DNA from: an uncultured Ruthenibacterium sp.
Lineage (GTDB): Bacteria > Bacillota > Clostridia > Oscillospirales > Ruminococcaceae
Direction: 5' to 3'
NCBI GenBank assembly: GCA_944386555.1
Contig: CALXBN010000008.1
Location: 1 to 64,000 of the forward strand
Length of the DNA stretch: 64,000 nucleotides
A program made the translations under genes and the position numbers. The notes beneath the pieces were generated by a model. The model made no database searches. It was not told the DNA's origin and worked only from the letters and a program-made list of their open reading frames with translations. Below, piece by piece: positions 42,517-50,671 of this stretch (position 1 is its first letter; each line of letters begins with the position of its first letter).

Positions 42517-45048
42517 ATGAAAAAGCAAAGACTGATCAGCGGACTGCTTTCATTTCTGACGGCAGCCGCTGTATTGACAGGCACGGCGCCCGCCGCTTAC
42601 GCGCTGGGGCCCGCCGAAGTAAGCATCACTGTGGACGGCGAAAGCGCGCATGCGCTTCAGGGGGCACGGCGCGTAGGGACCAACATCGAAATGTCCCTTA
42701 CAAGCGATGAAATGTGGGCCGCCAACGGGAACTGGATGGAACAGACCTTTGCCGCCAGCGGGCTGAGCATGATGCGCTGGGGATACGATGCGTGGGCCTT
42801 CAACTGGGAGACCGAAGAGCCGCTGTCGCCCAGCCGCTATTGGGGCGGGCTGAACACCCACGATGCCGCGGGCACATTCGGCCTGCGGGAATTCATTGCG
42901 TTCTGCAAGAAGCATCAGATCATCCCGTTCGTGATGATCCCGCTGGAATCGCTGGATACTTTCGGCGGCGAGGCCACGCTGGAGCAGATCAAGGCTTTGA
43001 CGTCGTCCATGGCACAATACATCGCCGAACAGGGGATAGAAACGTGCTATTTCGATATGGGCAACGAGGTGTGGAACCACGGAGCCGACGGCATTGCCAA
43101 TGCGGAATTCCTCGGCGGGCTTTATCCCGAATTCCAGCAGATCGTCAAAAACGCCAACCCCAACTACAAGCTGGTACTGCAGCGGGCGCCGGAAAACATC
43201 CTGTGGAACCGCTGGAACGACACACTGGTAAAGGCCAGCCAGGGCGCTTTCGACGCCTACGACGACCACCGCTACTCCTTCTACGGCTGGGACAAATACT
43301 TTGATTATGACGGCGACGACCTGCTGGTGCCCGGCAAGCGGATTGAAGGAAAAGAGGCCATCCTGGGCGAATGCGATATCGGCTGGACGCCGATCCAGGA
43401 CAACTGGGCCGCAGGGCATGTGCGCGACCACGGGGGCGGCATGGCCCTGCTGAACGCACTGCTGAACATGATCGACCGCGAGGAGTACGCCCATATCGTC
43501 ACTTGGCCGTCCCACTGGCCCAGCAAAGCATCAAATACCAATGATGGAGACCAGGCCTTCGGCTGGTTCAACCTGGACACGTGGTATCTGACCAAAGGGA
43601 CCGAACGGTTTACCGGGCCGATCCTCGCGCATCGGATCATCAACCAGAACGTGCTGGAAAACAGGCTGACCGCAACCAGCTCTGCGCCGTCGGTGCGTGT
43701 GTTCAGCTATCAGAACGCAGACGCCACGGACCTGCGTGTGATCGTGATCAACAAATGGGATCCCACTGCGCTGACCGTGCATGTTCCGGCACAGTATCAT
43801 GCGGTGGACGCCATGGTGATGAAGGGCGACGACGTGTGGGACACAACGCCGGAATATGTGAGCCATCTGGCGGGCAGCGTTCCCGTGGCCAACGGTGTGC
43901 TGCAGGACAATATCCCCGGGGAATGCGTGGTGGTATACCATTTTTCGTCCGACCCTTCCGTCACGGCGCCGCCCGCGCCGCAGGCAATACTGCCGGCCGA
44001 AGGCGCCGCAGGCAGCACCGCACAGGCGTTTTCCTGGCAGGCCGTGCCCGGCGCGACAAATTACCATCTGGTCGTCTCCCCCAACCCCGATTTGTCCGCA
44101 CCGGTGATCGACACATATACCGGCCCGAGCACCGCCTATCAGCCTTCAGGCGACCTTGAAACGGCAACTGCCTATTATTGGGCGGTCATGGCGGTCAATC
44201 AGGCCGGGGAGTCTGCCGGGGCGGCGGTGCACACCTTCGTGACACCGGGCGCAGGGCAGGCAAAAACGCTGGTGCTCAACGAGGACTCCCCCTATATCGG
44301 CCGAAGCGGCGGGTGGAACCTTCAGCAATCGCAGGGCAGCTATATGGGCAATGACATGTCCAGCGAACAGGCCGGCGCGTATGCCGAATTCACCTTTACG
44401 GGAACGCAGGCCAAGCTGTATGGGATCACCGGAAACTGGTGCGGCCTTGCCCAAGTGCAGGTGGACCAAAGCGCACCGGTGCAGATCGACACCTACAGTG
44501 CCCAGCCCCAGGATCAGGCGCTGCTTTATGATACCGGCGAGCTGCCTTACGGGCAGCACACCGTCCTGCTGCGGGTACTTGGCAGCAAAAACGAGGCGTC
44601 TTCCGGCTGCTGGATCGAATTTGACAAAGCTGAAGTGCTGGACAGTGCTTCCAATGCGCCCGCGGTGGATGTGGCCGTGTGGAACGATGACGATGCCCGG
44701 CTGAACCTCTTTTCGATTTGGACGCATCAAGCGATGGATGGCTGCTATCACAATGACGATTTGTCCAGCAACACATGGAAAGCCCATGTGGAGTTCCAGT
44801 TTGACGGGACCAACGCGGTGATCTGCGGGCTGAAGGCTCCGTGGTGCGGCACGGCGGATATCTCTGTGGACGGCACGACCGTCGCCACGGTAGACACCTA
44901 CGCCCCGCAGGAGGAGCTGCAGGCCGTGTGGTATGATACCGGCGAGCTGCCGGCGGGCACACACACTGTGCGCATTACGGTCAATGCGGCGCAAAACGAC
45001 GCATCCAGCGGGAAGTGGATCGAGCTGGACAAGATCGTATGGCGGTAA
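42517..45048 (+). CDS. Secreted multidomain glycosidase (clan GH-A-like barrel, Fn3-like domain, two tandem sugar-binding-type modules)
   Basis: An 843-residue exported protein. After a signal peptide (to about residue 30) comes a TIM barrel with a likely acid/base in DMGNEVWNH (Glu near 184) and a likely nucleophile in ILGECDIGW (Glu near 286), the spacing of clan GH-A enzymes; then a beta-sandwich ending near 460, an Fn3-like domain (about 485-585), and two related modules of about 125 residues (about 585-715 and 720-843), each with GNWCG or APWCG, VDTY, YDTGELP, G-H-T-V and SSG-W-IE. No sortase motif. The exact family and substrate cannot be named. ATG at 42517 has better ribosome-site spacing than 42511. 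Confidence 0.8.
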   Translation: MKKQRLISGLLSFLTAAAVLTGTAPAAYALGPAEVSITVDGESAHALQGARRVGTNIEMSLTSDEMWAANGNWMEQTFAASGLSMMRWGYDAWAFNWETEEPLSPSRYWGGLNTHDAAGTFGLREFIAFCKKHQIIPFVMIPLESLDTFGGEATLEQIKALTSSMAQYIAEQGIETCYFDMGNEVWNHGADGIANAEFLGGLYPEFQQIVKNANPNYKLVLQRAPENILWNRWNDTLVKASQGAFDAYDDHRYSFYGWDKYFDYDGDDLLVPGKRIEGKEAILGECDIGWTPIQDNWAAGHVRDHGGGMALLNALLNMIDREEYAHIVTWPSHWPSKASNTNDGDQAFGWFNLDTWYLTKGTERFTGPILAHRIINQNVLENRLTATSSAPSVRVFSYQNADATDLRVIVINKWDPTALTVHVPAQYHAVDAMVMKGDDVWDTTPEYVSHLAGSVPVANGVLQDNIPGECVVVYHFSSDPSVTAPPAPQAILPAEGAAGSTAQAFSWQAVPGATNYHLVVSPNPDLSAPVIDTYTGPSTAYQPSGDLETATAYYWAVMAVNQAGESAGAAVHTFVTPGAGQAKTLVLNEDSPYIGRSGGWNLQQSQGSYMGNDMSSEQAGAYAEFTFTGTQAKLYGITGNWCGLAQVQVDQSAPVQIDTYSAQPQDQALLYDTGELPYGQHTVLLRVLGSKNEASSGCWIEFDKAEVLDSASNAPAVDVAVWNDDDARLNLFSIWTHQAMDGCYHNDDLSSNTWKAHVEFQFDGTNAVICGLKAPWCGTADISVDGTTVATVDTYAPQEELQAVWYDTGELPAGTHTVRITVNAAQNDASSGKWIELDKIVWR

Positions 45049-45111
45049 GTGCCTGCGGCGCCCGGCCGCCTGAATGTTGACATTTTCCAAACCTCCTGGC
45101 TCTCGGAACCA

Positions 45112-45154
45112 ACAGTGCGGGGCGGGCCGAACAAAACGGCCCGCCCCGTGCTGT
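45112..45154. terminator. Strong hairpin between the glycosidase and GH123-like genes
   Basis: ACAG-GCGGGGCGGGCCG pairs with CGGCCCGCCCCG-GCTGT over about 17 bp. No T run follows, so it may stabilise RNA instead of stopping transcription. Confidence 0.45.
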
Positions 45155-45194
45155 ATGTGCAAAACGCCTCAAACAACGGAAAGAAGGGATCGGC

Positions 45195-46865
45195 ATGACA
45201 ACTTTTGCATTCTGTCTGGCAAGCAGCCTGGAAAAAGTGCTGCCTGCCGGCCCGCCGAAAGCGCTGAAAGCACCGCACCAGAAACTGCTCAGGAACCAGC
45301 AGTGGGCCTTCCAGATCGCATATACCTGCGGAAACGACGATTTCGGCGAAAGCGCCACGGAATTTGCCGTGCAGAAATCCGGGGTACCGCACGGCGCACT
45401 GTGCCTTTACCGTGTGGAACTGGTACCCTGTGACTACCCCTGTCACGGCACCTGGGACGACAACTACCTCACGACAAGCCCCGGCCTGCTGCCGGATCTG
45501 CTGCGGCCGATTGAATGGGGGGAACCGGTCAAAGCCGTTCCGGCACAATGGCGCAGCCTTTGGGTGACGGTGGATGCCTGCCGCCTGCCGCTCGGCCGCA
45601 GTGAACTTACACTGGAAATATCCGACGCACAGGCAAAGGCTCCGGTGCACTTTTCGATCGGCATCGAAGTGCTGGCACAGGAGCTTCCGCCGCAGGCTTT
45701 GTACCATACGCAGTGGTTCCATGCCGACTGTTTGGCGGATTATTACGGCGTGCCGGTGTTCAGCGAAGAACACTGGCGCATCATTGACAATTTCATGCAG
45801 AGCGCGGCTGCACACGGCGTCAACATGCTTCTGACCCCGGTATTCACTCCCCCGCTGGACACCGCAAAAGGCGGCGAGCGCACCACCGTGCAGCTGGTGG
45901 ACGTGACATGGGACGGCCGTGAATATCAGTTCGGCTTTTCCCGCCTGCGCCGCTGGGCAGCGCTGTGCCTGCGGCACGGTATTACGGAGATCGAGGTGGC
46001 ACACCTGTTTACCCAATGGGGCGCCGAATATGCCCCGAAAATCATCGTGAAAACCCCGCAGGGCGATGAAAAACGCTTTGGCTGGCACACGCCGGCCGTG
46101 GGCGGCGAGTATACACGGTTCCTTCATGCCTTTCTGCCCCGGCTCAAGCAGGAGCTGGACGCGCTGGTGGGGCTGGAACACGTCTGGTTCCACATTTCCG
46201 ATGAGCCCCACGACTGTGAGAAGGCGACGTATGCTTCCGCCAAGGCCAGCGTGGCCGGCCTTCTGGAGGGCTGCCACGTGATTGACGCGCTCAGCAGTTA
46301 TGAGATCTACCGGGAAGGGATTGTAGAAAAACCGGTTGTCTGCAACGACCACCTGCAAACTTTTGCCGATCACGGCGTGACCGGCCTGTGGACTTACTAT
46401 TGCACGGTGCAGGCGCTGCAGGTACCCAACCGCTTTATCGCCATGCCCAGCGCGCGCAACCGGATCATGGGCGCACTGCTCTACCTGTATGATCTGGAAG
46501 GCTTTTTGCACTGGGGCTTCAATTTTTACAACACGCAGCGCTCCGTCAGGCGGATCGACCCCTTCCGCGTGACGGATGCGGGAGAAGCGTTCCCATCCGG
46601 CGATCCCTTCCTGGTCTACCCCGCTCCGGACGGGACGGCATGGGGCTCGATCCGGGGCGAAGTGCTCAAAGAGGCGCTGCAGGACCTGCGCCTGCTGCGC
46701 CTGTGCGAAAGCCGCATTGGGCGGGAGCAGACCCTGGCGCTCCTGCGGGAGGCCGGCGGTGAAATGTGTTTTACTTCCTACCCGAAAGATGCGGATTTCT
46801 TTGACAGGCTGTGGCAGCTTATTCTGGAAGCGCTGGAAACGGCGGAACGCCCTGTGCACGGATAA
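45195..46865 (+). CDS. DUF4091 protein, GH123-like beta-N-acetylgalactosaminidase candidate (cytoplasmic)
   Basis: A 556-residue two-domain protein: an N-terminal beta-sandwich (to about 165) and a TIM barrel with the Asp-Glu pair in WFHISDEPHDCE near residue 335, where GH123 enzymes place the residue that orients the N-acetyl group and the general acid. FLHWGFNFYN and PAPDGTAWGSIRGE match DUF4091. No signal peptide, so it probably splits imported GalNAc-containing oligosaccharides in the cytoplasm. Last gene of the importer operon; ATG at 45195 with AAGGGA upstream. It is a paralogue of the protein at 34180-35775 but well diverged. Confidence 0.8.
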   Translation: MTTFAFCLASSLEKVLPAGPPKALKAPHQKLLRNQQWAFQIAYTCGNDDFGESATEFAVQKSGVPHGALCLYRVELVPCDYPCHGTWDDNYLTTSPGLLPDLLRPIEWGEPVKAVPAQWRSLWVTVDACRLPLGRSELTLEISDAQAKAPVHFSIGIEVLAQELPPQALYHTQWFHADCLADYYGVPVFSEEHWRIIDNFMQSAAAHGVNMLLTPVFTPPLDTAKGGERTTVQLVDVTWDGREYQFGFSRLRRWAALCLRHGITEIEVAHLFTQWGAEYAPKIIVKTPQGDEKRFGWHTPAVGGEYTRFLHAFLPRLKQELDALVGLEHVWFHISDEPHDCEKATYASAKASVAGLLEGCHVIDALSSYEIYREGIVEKPVVCNDHLQTFADHGVTGLWTYYCTVQALQVPNRFIAMPSARNRIMGALLYLYDLEGFLHWGFNFYNTQRSVRRIDPFRVTDAGEAFPSGDPFLVYPAPDGTAWGSIRGEVLKEALQDLRLLRLCESRIGREQTLALLREAGGEMCFTSYPKDADFFDRLWQLILEALETAERPVHG

Positions 46866-46899
46866 ATCGACGCCGCACGAATTCTTTCACAAACACACG

Positions 46900-46928
46900 C
46901 AAGCCCCGGGGGCATCCCCCGGGGCTTG
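46900..46928. terminator. Convergent terminator between the glycan operon and trxB
   Basis: CAAGCCCCGGGGG and CCCCCGGGGCTTG form a perfect 13-bp stem with a three-base loop. Confidence 0.75.
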
Positions 46929-46945
46929 TGCATTTTGGGCCGGTT

Positions 46946-47863
46946 TTACGCCATGCCTGCTACATATTCCTGGGCCATTTTGGCTGCCACGGCGCCGTCG
47001 GCGGCGGCGGTAACGATCTGCCGCAGGGGCTTTTCCCGAATATCGCCCACGGCGAACACACCGGGCAGGCTGGTACGGGTATCCTCGCCGGCGTCCACAT
47101 AGCCGCCGGGCGTCAGGGCCACCTGGCCCTCCACCAAGGCAGTTTCGGGCTTGCGGCCGATGGCAATAAACAGCCCTTCCACCGGCAGGCTGCGCCGCTG
47201 GCCGGTTTTTACATCCTCCAGCGTTACACCCGTCAGCTTGTCGCCGTATTCCAGGCCCGCCACCCGGCTGTTCCACACAAATTCCACATTGCCGGCCTTC
47301 TCCAGAGGGGCCAGATAAGCACGGTCTGCCCGCAGAGTATCCCGGCGATGGATGATGTACACTTTTTCACAGATTTTTGCCAGCACCAGGGCGTCCTCGG
47401 CGGCGGAATTGCCGCCGCCGTTCACCGCCACCACTTTGCCCCGGTACATCATGCCGTCGCAGGTAGCACAATAGGTGACACCGCGCCCCCGCAGGGCGTC
47501 CTCCTCGGGCAGGCCCAGCTGCCGGGGCGAGGCGCCCATGGCCAAAATCACCGCTTTGGCCCGATAGGTATTCTTACGGGTGTGCACCAGCTTGGGGCTG
47601 GCTGCCAGCTCCAGGCCGGTTACCTCCTCATAGGCTGTCCGGGCACCGGCCCTGTGGGCGCCGTTCTGCATTTTCTGGGCCAAATCAAAGCCGTCCACCG
47701 GCTCGTCGAAGCCGGGGTAATTCTCAATATTGTTGGTGGTGGCCATCTGGCCGCCGGGGCCCAGCATCTCCAGCACCAGGGCCGAAAGCCCCGCCCGGGC
47801 CGCGTACAGCGCCGCCGTGTAGCCGCCGGGGCCGCCGCCCACAATGATCACATCATATTCCAT
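46946..47863 (-). CDS. trxB: Thioredoxin-disulfide reductase
   Basis: A 305-residue flavoprotein that reduces thioredoxin with NAD(P)H. The FAD motif IIVGGGPGGYTAA, the redox-active pair in YCATCDG (near residue 135), the nucleotide motif VNGGGNSAAEDA and the C-terminal FAVGDIREKPLRQIVTAAADG are all present. ATG at 47863; the in-frame upstream extension has no ribosome site. It follows the thioredoxin gene by 53 bases and is co-transcribed with it. Confidence 0.96.
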   Translation of the reverse strand: MEYDVIIVGGGPGGYTAALYAARAGLSALVLEMLGPGGQMATTNNIENYPGFDEPVDGFDLAQKMQNGAHRAGARTAYEEVTGLELAASPKLVHTRKNTYRAKAVILAMGASPRQLGLPEEDALRGRGVTYCATCDGMMYRGKVVAVNGGGNSAAEDALVLAKICEKVYIIHRRDTLRADRAYLAPLEKAGNVEFVWNSRVAGLEYGDKLTGVTLEDVKTGQRRSLPVEGLFIAIGRKPETALVEGQVALTPGGYVDAGEDTRTSLPGVFAVGDIREKPLRQIVTAAADGAVAAKMAQEYVAGMA

Positions 47864-47916
47864 CGCCGTTTCCCCTTCCTTTGCATCGGGTTTCCCCTTC
47901 CTTCGGCGCGCCCGCT

Positions 47917-48234
47917 TTACCGCTGGGCAGCCACCCATTCCTCAATAGCGTCCTGGCTGCCCGGGGCGATGAGCGCATCGCCGTGCCGCCCTTCCCGGAA
48001 ATAGAACAGCGCCGGGATGGTGTCAACCCCGTATCGCTCGGCCAGGGCAGGTGCATCGTCCACATTCACTTTCACGATCTTGTAGGCCGTGCCGGCTGCG
48101 TCCATACGGTCCAGCACCGGGGCCAGCCGGCGGCAGTAACCGCACCAGGGCGCCCAGAAATCCACCAGGACAGGCTGCGCGCTGTCCAGAACTTCGGCCT
48201 TGAAATTGTTGTTGTCCGCTTGGATGATGGCCAT
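47917..48234 (-). CDS. trxA: Thioredoxin with CGYC active site
   Basis: A 105-residue thioredoxin fold protein. The redox centre is WCGYC (Cys31 and Cys34) instead of WCGPC; the cis-proline motif DTIPAL is normal. A Tyr at the third position usually raises the redox potential, so it may favour other partners than standard thioredoxin. Located directly before trxB, which is likely its reductase. ATG at 48234 has AGGAGG upstream. A -10-like TATACT at 48282-48287 (minus strand) is the only promoter hint. Confidence 0.93.
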   Translation of the reverse strand: MAIIQADNNNFKAEVLDSAQPVLVDFWAPWCGYCRRLAPVLDRMDAAGTAYKIVKVNVDDAPALAERYGVDTIPALFYFREGRHGDALIAPGSQDAIEEWVAAQR

Positions 48235-48503
48235 ATCAAATCCTCCTTTGGGCAAAAGCCGTTCGGTTATTTTCTGCCCCTAGTATACCGTCCCGGCGGC
48301 GAAAAATCCGTGACGAAGTCACCAAAAACAGCTTCCTGAACCACTGTTCCCCGCCCAACCGCACCTTTTTACAGCATCGTCGGCTTGTCCAAGATACCGA
48401 ATACAGACAGCATCCGAACCAAATTTTACAGCGCGATTTTGCCCCAAGCAACAGCCCGGGGCATTTTACAAGAGTATCCCCATAGATAACATACCTATGT
48501 CTC

Positions 48504-48788
48504 TCATTCACGTTTATCGCGCATATCATCTACCACCTGCTGAATATGCGTTACATATTCATCTGCCAAACCAGTCACATCGATTACTCTTCGGTGATCC
48601 AACCCCAAGAGGTAATCCGTTGAAACAGAAAACACCTGTGCAATCGCCACGAGCATCTCAATCGATGGCTGAATATTGTCATTTTCCCAATTAGACACAC
48701 TCTGCTTTGAGACACCCAACTTTTGTGCCAACTGTACTTGACTAAGGTTTCTCAGACGCCGTAATTCTCGAATTCTTAGATTTAACAT
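48504..48788 (-). CDS. XRE family HTH repressor of an AT-rich islet
   Basis: A 94-residue regulator: one Cro/C1 helix-turn-helix (IRELRRLRNLSQVQLAQKLG then SKQSVSNWENDNIQPSIEML) and a short C-terminal helix (about residues 65-94) that probably dimerises. The ATG at 48788 has AGAGGG upstream. It is divergent from a hypothetical gene and their promoters overlap, the arrangement of an auto-repressor with a controlled partner. Base composition is much more AT-rich than around it, suggesting recent acquisition. Confidence 0.82.
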   Translation of the reverse strand: MLNLRIRELRRLRNLSQVQLAQKLGVSKQSVSNWENDNIQPSIEMLVAIAQVFSVSTDYLLGLDHRRVIDVTGLADEYVTHIQQVVDDMRDKRE

Positions 48789-48818
48789 AGCGCCCTCTTT
48801 TATTAATATTTTAATATC

Positions 48819-48846
48819 ATTGTATTTTAATTCTTGACACAATCAA
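48819..48846 (-). promoter_or_regulatory. Promoter of the XRE regulator
   Basis: Minus strand: -35 TTGATT, 16-base spacer, -10 TACAAT. Its -35 end overlaps the spacer of the opposite promoter. Confidence 0.6.
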
Positions 48847-48862
48847 AATACTATGGTATCTT
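48834..48862 (+). promoter_or_regulatory. Promoter of the hypothetical islet genes
   Basis: -35 TTGACA, 17-base spacer, -10 TATCTT. Confidence 0.65.
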
Positions 48863-48895
48863 AATATTGTACTAATCACTTTGGGAGGGATTAAC

Positions 48896-49330
48896 TTGAA
48901 AGATTTAGCCAAATTTCCGATTCAGAACACTTTCACGGTTCAAGGGTGTCCAGATGAAGCTATTGAAACGCTTCTCGATGAATTTGTAGAGGTATGTTCC
49001 AAAACATATGCTGCTCATTCATTTCCGGTTGAAGTTTACCGAGAGGAATTTAAAACCGCGAATACAGCACGAAAAATCGGTGGTGTAATTGGTTTTGCCG
49101 CCAAGTTAGCGCAAAAATCTTCTCCCGGTTTCGCTATAGAAAGCAAGGAAAATGAATATGCTCTCTACCTCGTAGCATCGCAGTATCGCGACGAAGTGAG
49201 TTTTGACATTTATCATTACACACCTTTCAATTTGCGCGAACGTACCAACCGAAAACAATATGAATATTGTGGCAATAAGTACTTGCAAGCACAAAACTAC
49301 TTACTTGAGGCCTGGCAATCACTCTTCTGA
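48896..49330 (+). CDS. Hypothetical islet protein
   Basis: A 144-residue soluble protein I do not recognise. It begins with polar and acidic stretches (GCPDEAIETLLDEFVEVCSK), has a small Gly/Ala-rich segment in the middle (KIGGVIGFAAKLAQKS) that is too short for a clear membrane anchor, and ends in aromatic, basic sequence (ERTNRKQYEYCGNKYLQAQN). Start: TTG at 48896, because GGGAGGG lies seven bases before it. It is divergent from the XRE repressor and 12 bases ahead of a tiny cysteine-rich gene, so repression by the XRE protein is likely. A toxin, a defence component or a mobile-element remnant are all possible; nothing decides. Confidence 0.6.
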   Translation: MKDLAKFPIQNTFTVQGCPDEAIETLLDEFVEVCSKTYAAHSFPVEVYREEFKTANTARKIGGVIGFAAKLAQKSSPGFAIESKENEYALYLVASQYRDEVSFDIYHYTPFNLRERTNRKQYEYCGNKYLQAQNYLLEAWQSLF

Positions 49331-49342
49331 AAGGATATAACA

Positions 49343-49486
49343 ATGTCTGACTATTATTGCAAATGTAAAAACTGTATTTATATCGATCCTAGTGAACGGG
49401 ACAGTTATAAATGGTATTGTGAATACTATCGCACCTATGAAGATCCCGATGAAGTAAAAGAATGTAAAGTATACAAAGAGCGCTAA
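49343..49486 (+). CDS. Tiny cysteine-rich protein (47 residues)
   Basis: Begins MSDYYCKCKNCIYIDPSERD and has cysteines in CKCKNC, WYC and KECK, spaced like a small zinc-binding fold; it is rich in Tyr, Lys, Glu and Asp with no membrane segment. The ATG follows AAGGATATAA, 12 bases after the stop of the preceding gene, so the two are one transcript. It has the same AT-rich composition as the islet. Function unknown; a small partner or modulator of the preceding protein is plausible. Confidence 0.55.
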   Translation: MSDYYCKCKNCIYIDPSERDSYKWYCEYYRTYEDPDEVKECKVYKER

Positions 49487-49530
49487 CCGCTCCCGATACA
49501 AAAGAAATCTCTATGTTTCTTTAAAAGATA

Positions 49531-49560
49531 AAGCGGGCATGCCGTTGGGCCTGCCCGCTT
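49531..49560 (-). terminator. Hairpin after the GNAT gene, convergent with the islet
   Basis: AAGCGGGCA and TGCCCGCTT form a 9-bp stem; the minus strand continues TATCTTTTAAAG. Confidence 0.55.
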
Positions 49561-49585
49561 ACATTCGTACTTACATTTAGCCCCC

Positions 49586-50113
49586 TCACAGCGCCACCCA
49601 GTAGCGGCGGGTCCAGCGGTGTTCGGCTTCGTCCCGGCGCTCGTCCTCCAGCACACCGCCGGCCTTTTCGATGGTGCGGGCGCTGGCGATGTTCCCCCGG
49701 TTGCAGGTGATGAGCAATTGGTCCAGGCCCAGGGCCCGGGCGGGTTCCTTCACCAGCTCCACCATTTGGGCGGCGTAGGCGCGGCCCCGTTCCGACGGCC
49801 GCACGCTGTAGCCCACGTGGCCGCCTGTCTGCAGCAGGTGATCGTTCAGGGCATGGCGGAAATTGAGCATCCCCACCAGGCGGCCGTCGGTGCGGCGGCA
49901 GGCCAGGTACTGGGTGGCGGGCACATAGCCCGGCGGGCAGGTTTCGGCCCGGGCCAATCGGCGCTGGGCCGCCAGAAATTCCGCATACGAGCCTGCCTCG
50001 GCCAGATTTCCCATCCCGTTGGGCTCGTCGCCGGCGGCCAGGTACTCGGCGCGGTAATCCATCACAGCGGTTTCATCGCCTTCGTCAATCTCCTTGAGAT
50101 ACAGTTCCTCCAT
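49586..50113 (-). CDS. GNAT family acetyltransferase
   Basis: A 175-residue GNAT protein. The acetyl-CoA-binding region is VGYSVRPSERGRAYAAQMV, where the family's R/Q-x-x-G-x-G/A loop lies, and CNRGNIASARTIEKAGG is the conserved C-terminal block. The LACRRTDGRLVGMLNFRHAL strand precedes it. It most resembles uncharacterised acetyltransferases of small molecules; the acceptor is unknown. Own promoter directly upstream, placed just beyond the rplL terminator. Confidence 0.85.
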   Translation of the reverse strand: MEELYLKEIDEGDETAVMDYRAEYLAAGDEPNGMGNLAEAGSYAEFLAAQRRLARAETCPPGYVPATQYLACRRTDGRLVGMLNFRHALNDHLLQTGGHVGYSVRPSERGRAYAAQMVELVKEPARALGLDQLLITCNRGNIASARTIEKAGGVLEDERRDEAEHRWTRRYWVAL

Positions 50114-50145
50114 GTCGATCGCCTCGCAATTGGGTTTTGAAGCTC

Positions 50146-50174
50146 ATTATAGCACTGCCTCCATGCAAAAGCAA
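50146..50174 (-). promoter_or_regulatory. Promoter of the GNAT gene
   Basis: Minus strand: -35 TTGCTT, 17-base spacer, -10 TATAAT. Confidence 0.6.
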
Positions 50175-50189
50175 TGACAAACGAACAAC

Positions 50190-50226
50190 AAAAAAGCAGG
50201 CCGCAAAAGCTGCAGCCTGCTTTTTC
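50190..50226 (-). terminator. Terminator of rplJ-rplL
   Basis: AAAAAGCAGGC and GCCTGCTTTTT pair; on the minus strand the hairpin ends in a T run. It closes the ribosomal operon without a following rpoB. Confidence 0.85.
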
Positions 50227-50242
50227 ATTTTTGGAAAGAAAC

Positions 50243-50611
50243 TTATTTCAGCTCGACCTTGGCGCCGACCTCTTCCAGTTTCTTCTTCATCTCTTCGGCG
50301 TCGGCCTTCTGGGCAGCCTCCTTGATGGTCTTGGGGGCGTTGTCCACCAGCTCTTTGGCCTCTTTCAGGCCCAGGCCGGTCAGCTCTTTCACGGTCTTGA
50401 TGACCTGCATTTTGCTGGCGCCCACTTCGGCCAGCACCACGTCAAACTCGGTCTTCTCCTCCGCGGCGGGGGCAGCGGCGGCGGCGGGAGCGGCAGCAGC
50501 CACGGCGGACACGCCGAACTCCTCGCAATAGGTGTCGATGAGCTCTTTCAGCTCGAGAATGGACAGTTCCTTGATGGAATCCAGAATGGCAGTGATCTTC
50601 TCAGAAGCCAT
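50243..50611 (-). CDS. rplL: 50S ribosomal protein L7/L12
   Basis: 122 residues. The N-terminal dimerisation helices ([20 protein letters not shown]), an Ala/Pro-rich hinge (about residues 37-50) and the globular C-terminal domain with [20 protein letters not shown] that recruits translation GTPases are all normal. It binds L10 as dimers on the ribosome stalk. It follows rplJ by 60 bases and ends the operon. Confidence 0.98.
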   Translation of the reverse strand: MASEKITAILDSIKELSILELKELIDTYCEEFGVSAVAAAAPAAAAAPAAEEKTEFDVVLAEVGASKMQVIKTVKELTGLGLKEAKELVDNAPKTIKEAAQKADAEEMKKKLEEVGAKVELK

Positions 50612-50671
50612 GATAATACCTCCAATTGTATTTTTGTTGTAACTTTCGTTTTGCGGCAGGCGGCAGCGCCA

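Noticed and set aside
48236..48529. 97-codon minus-strand frame upstream of trxA
   Set aside because: No ribosome site, no recognisable domain, and it overlaps the end of the XRE gene; probably chance in a 270-base intergenic gap that otherwise shows only a -10-like box.
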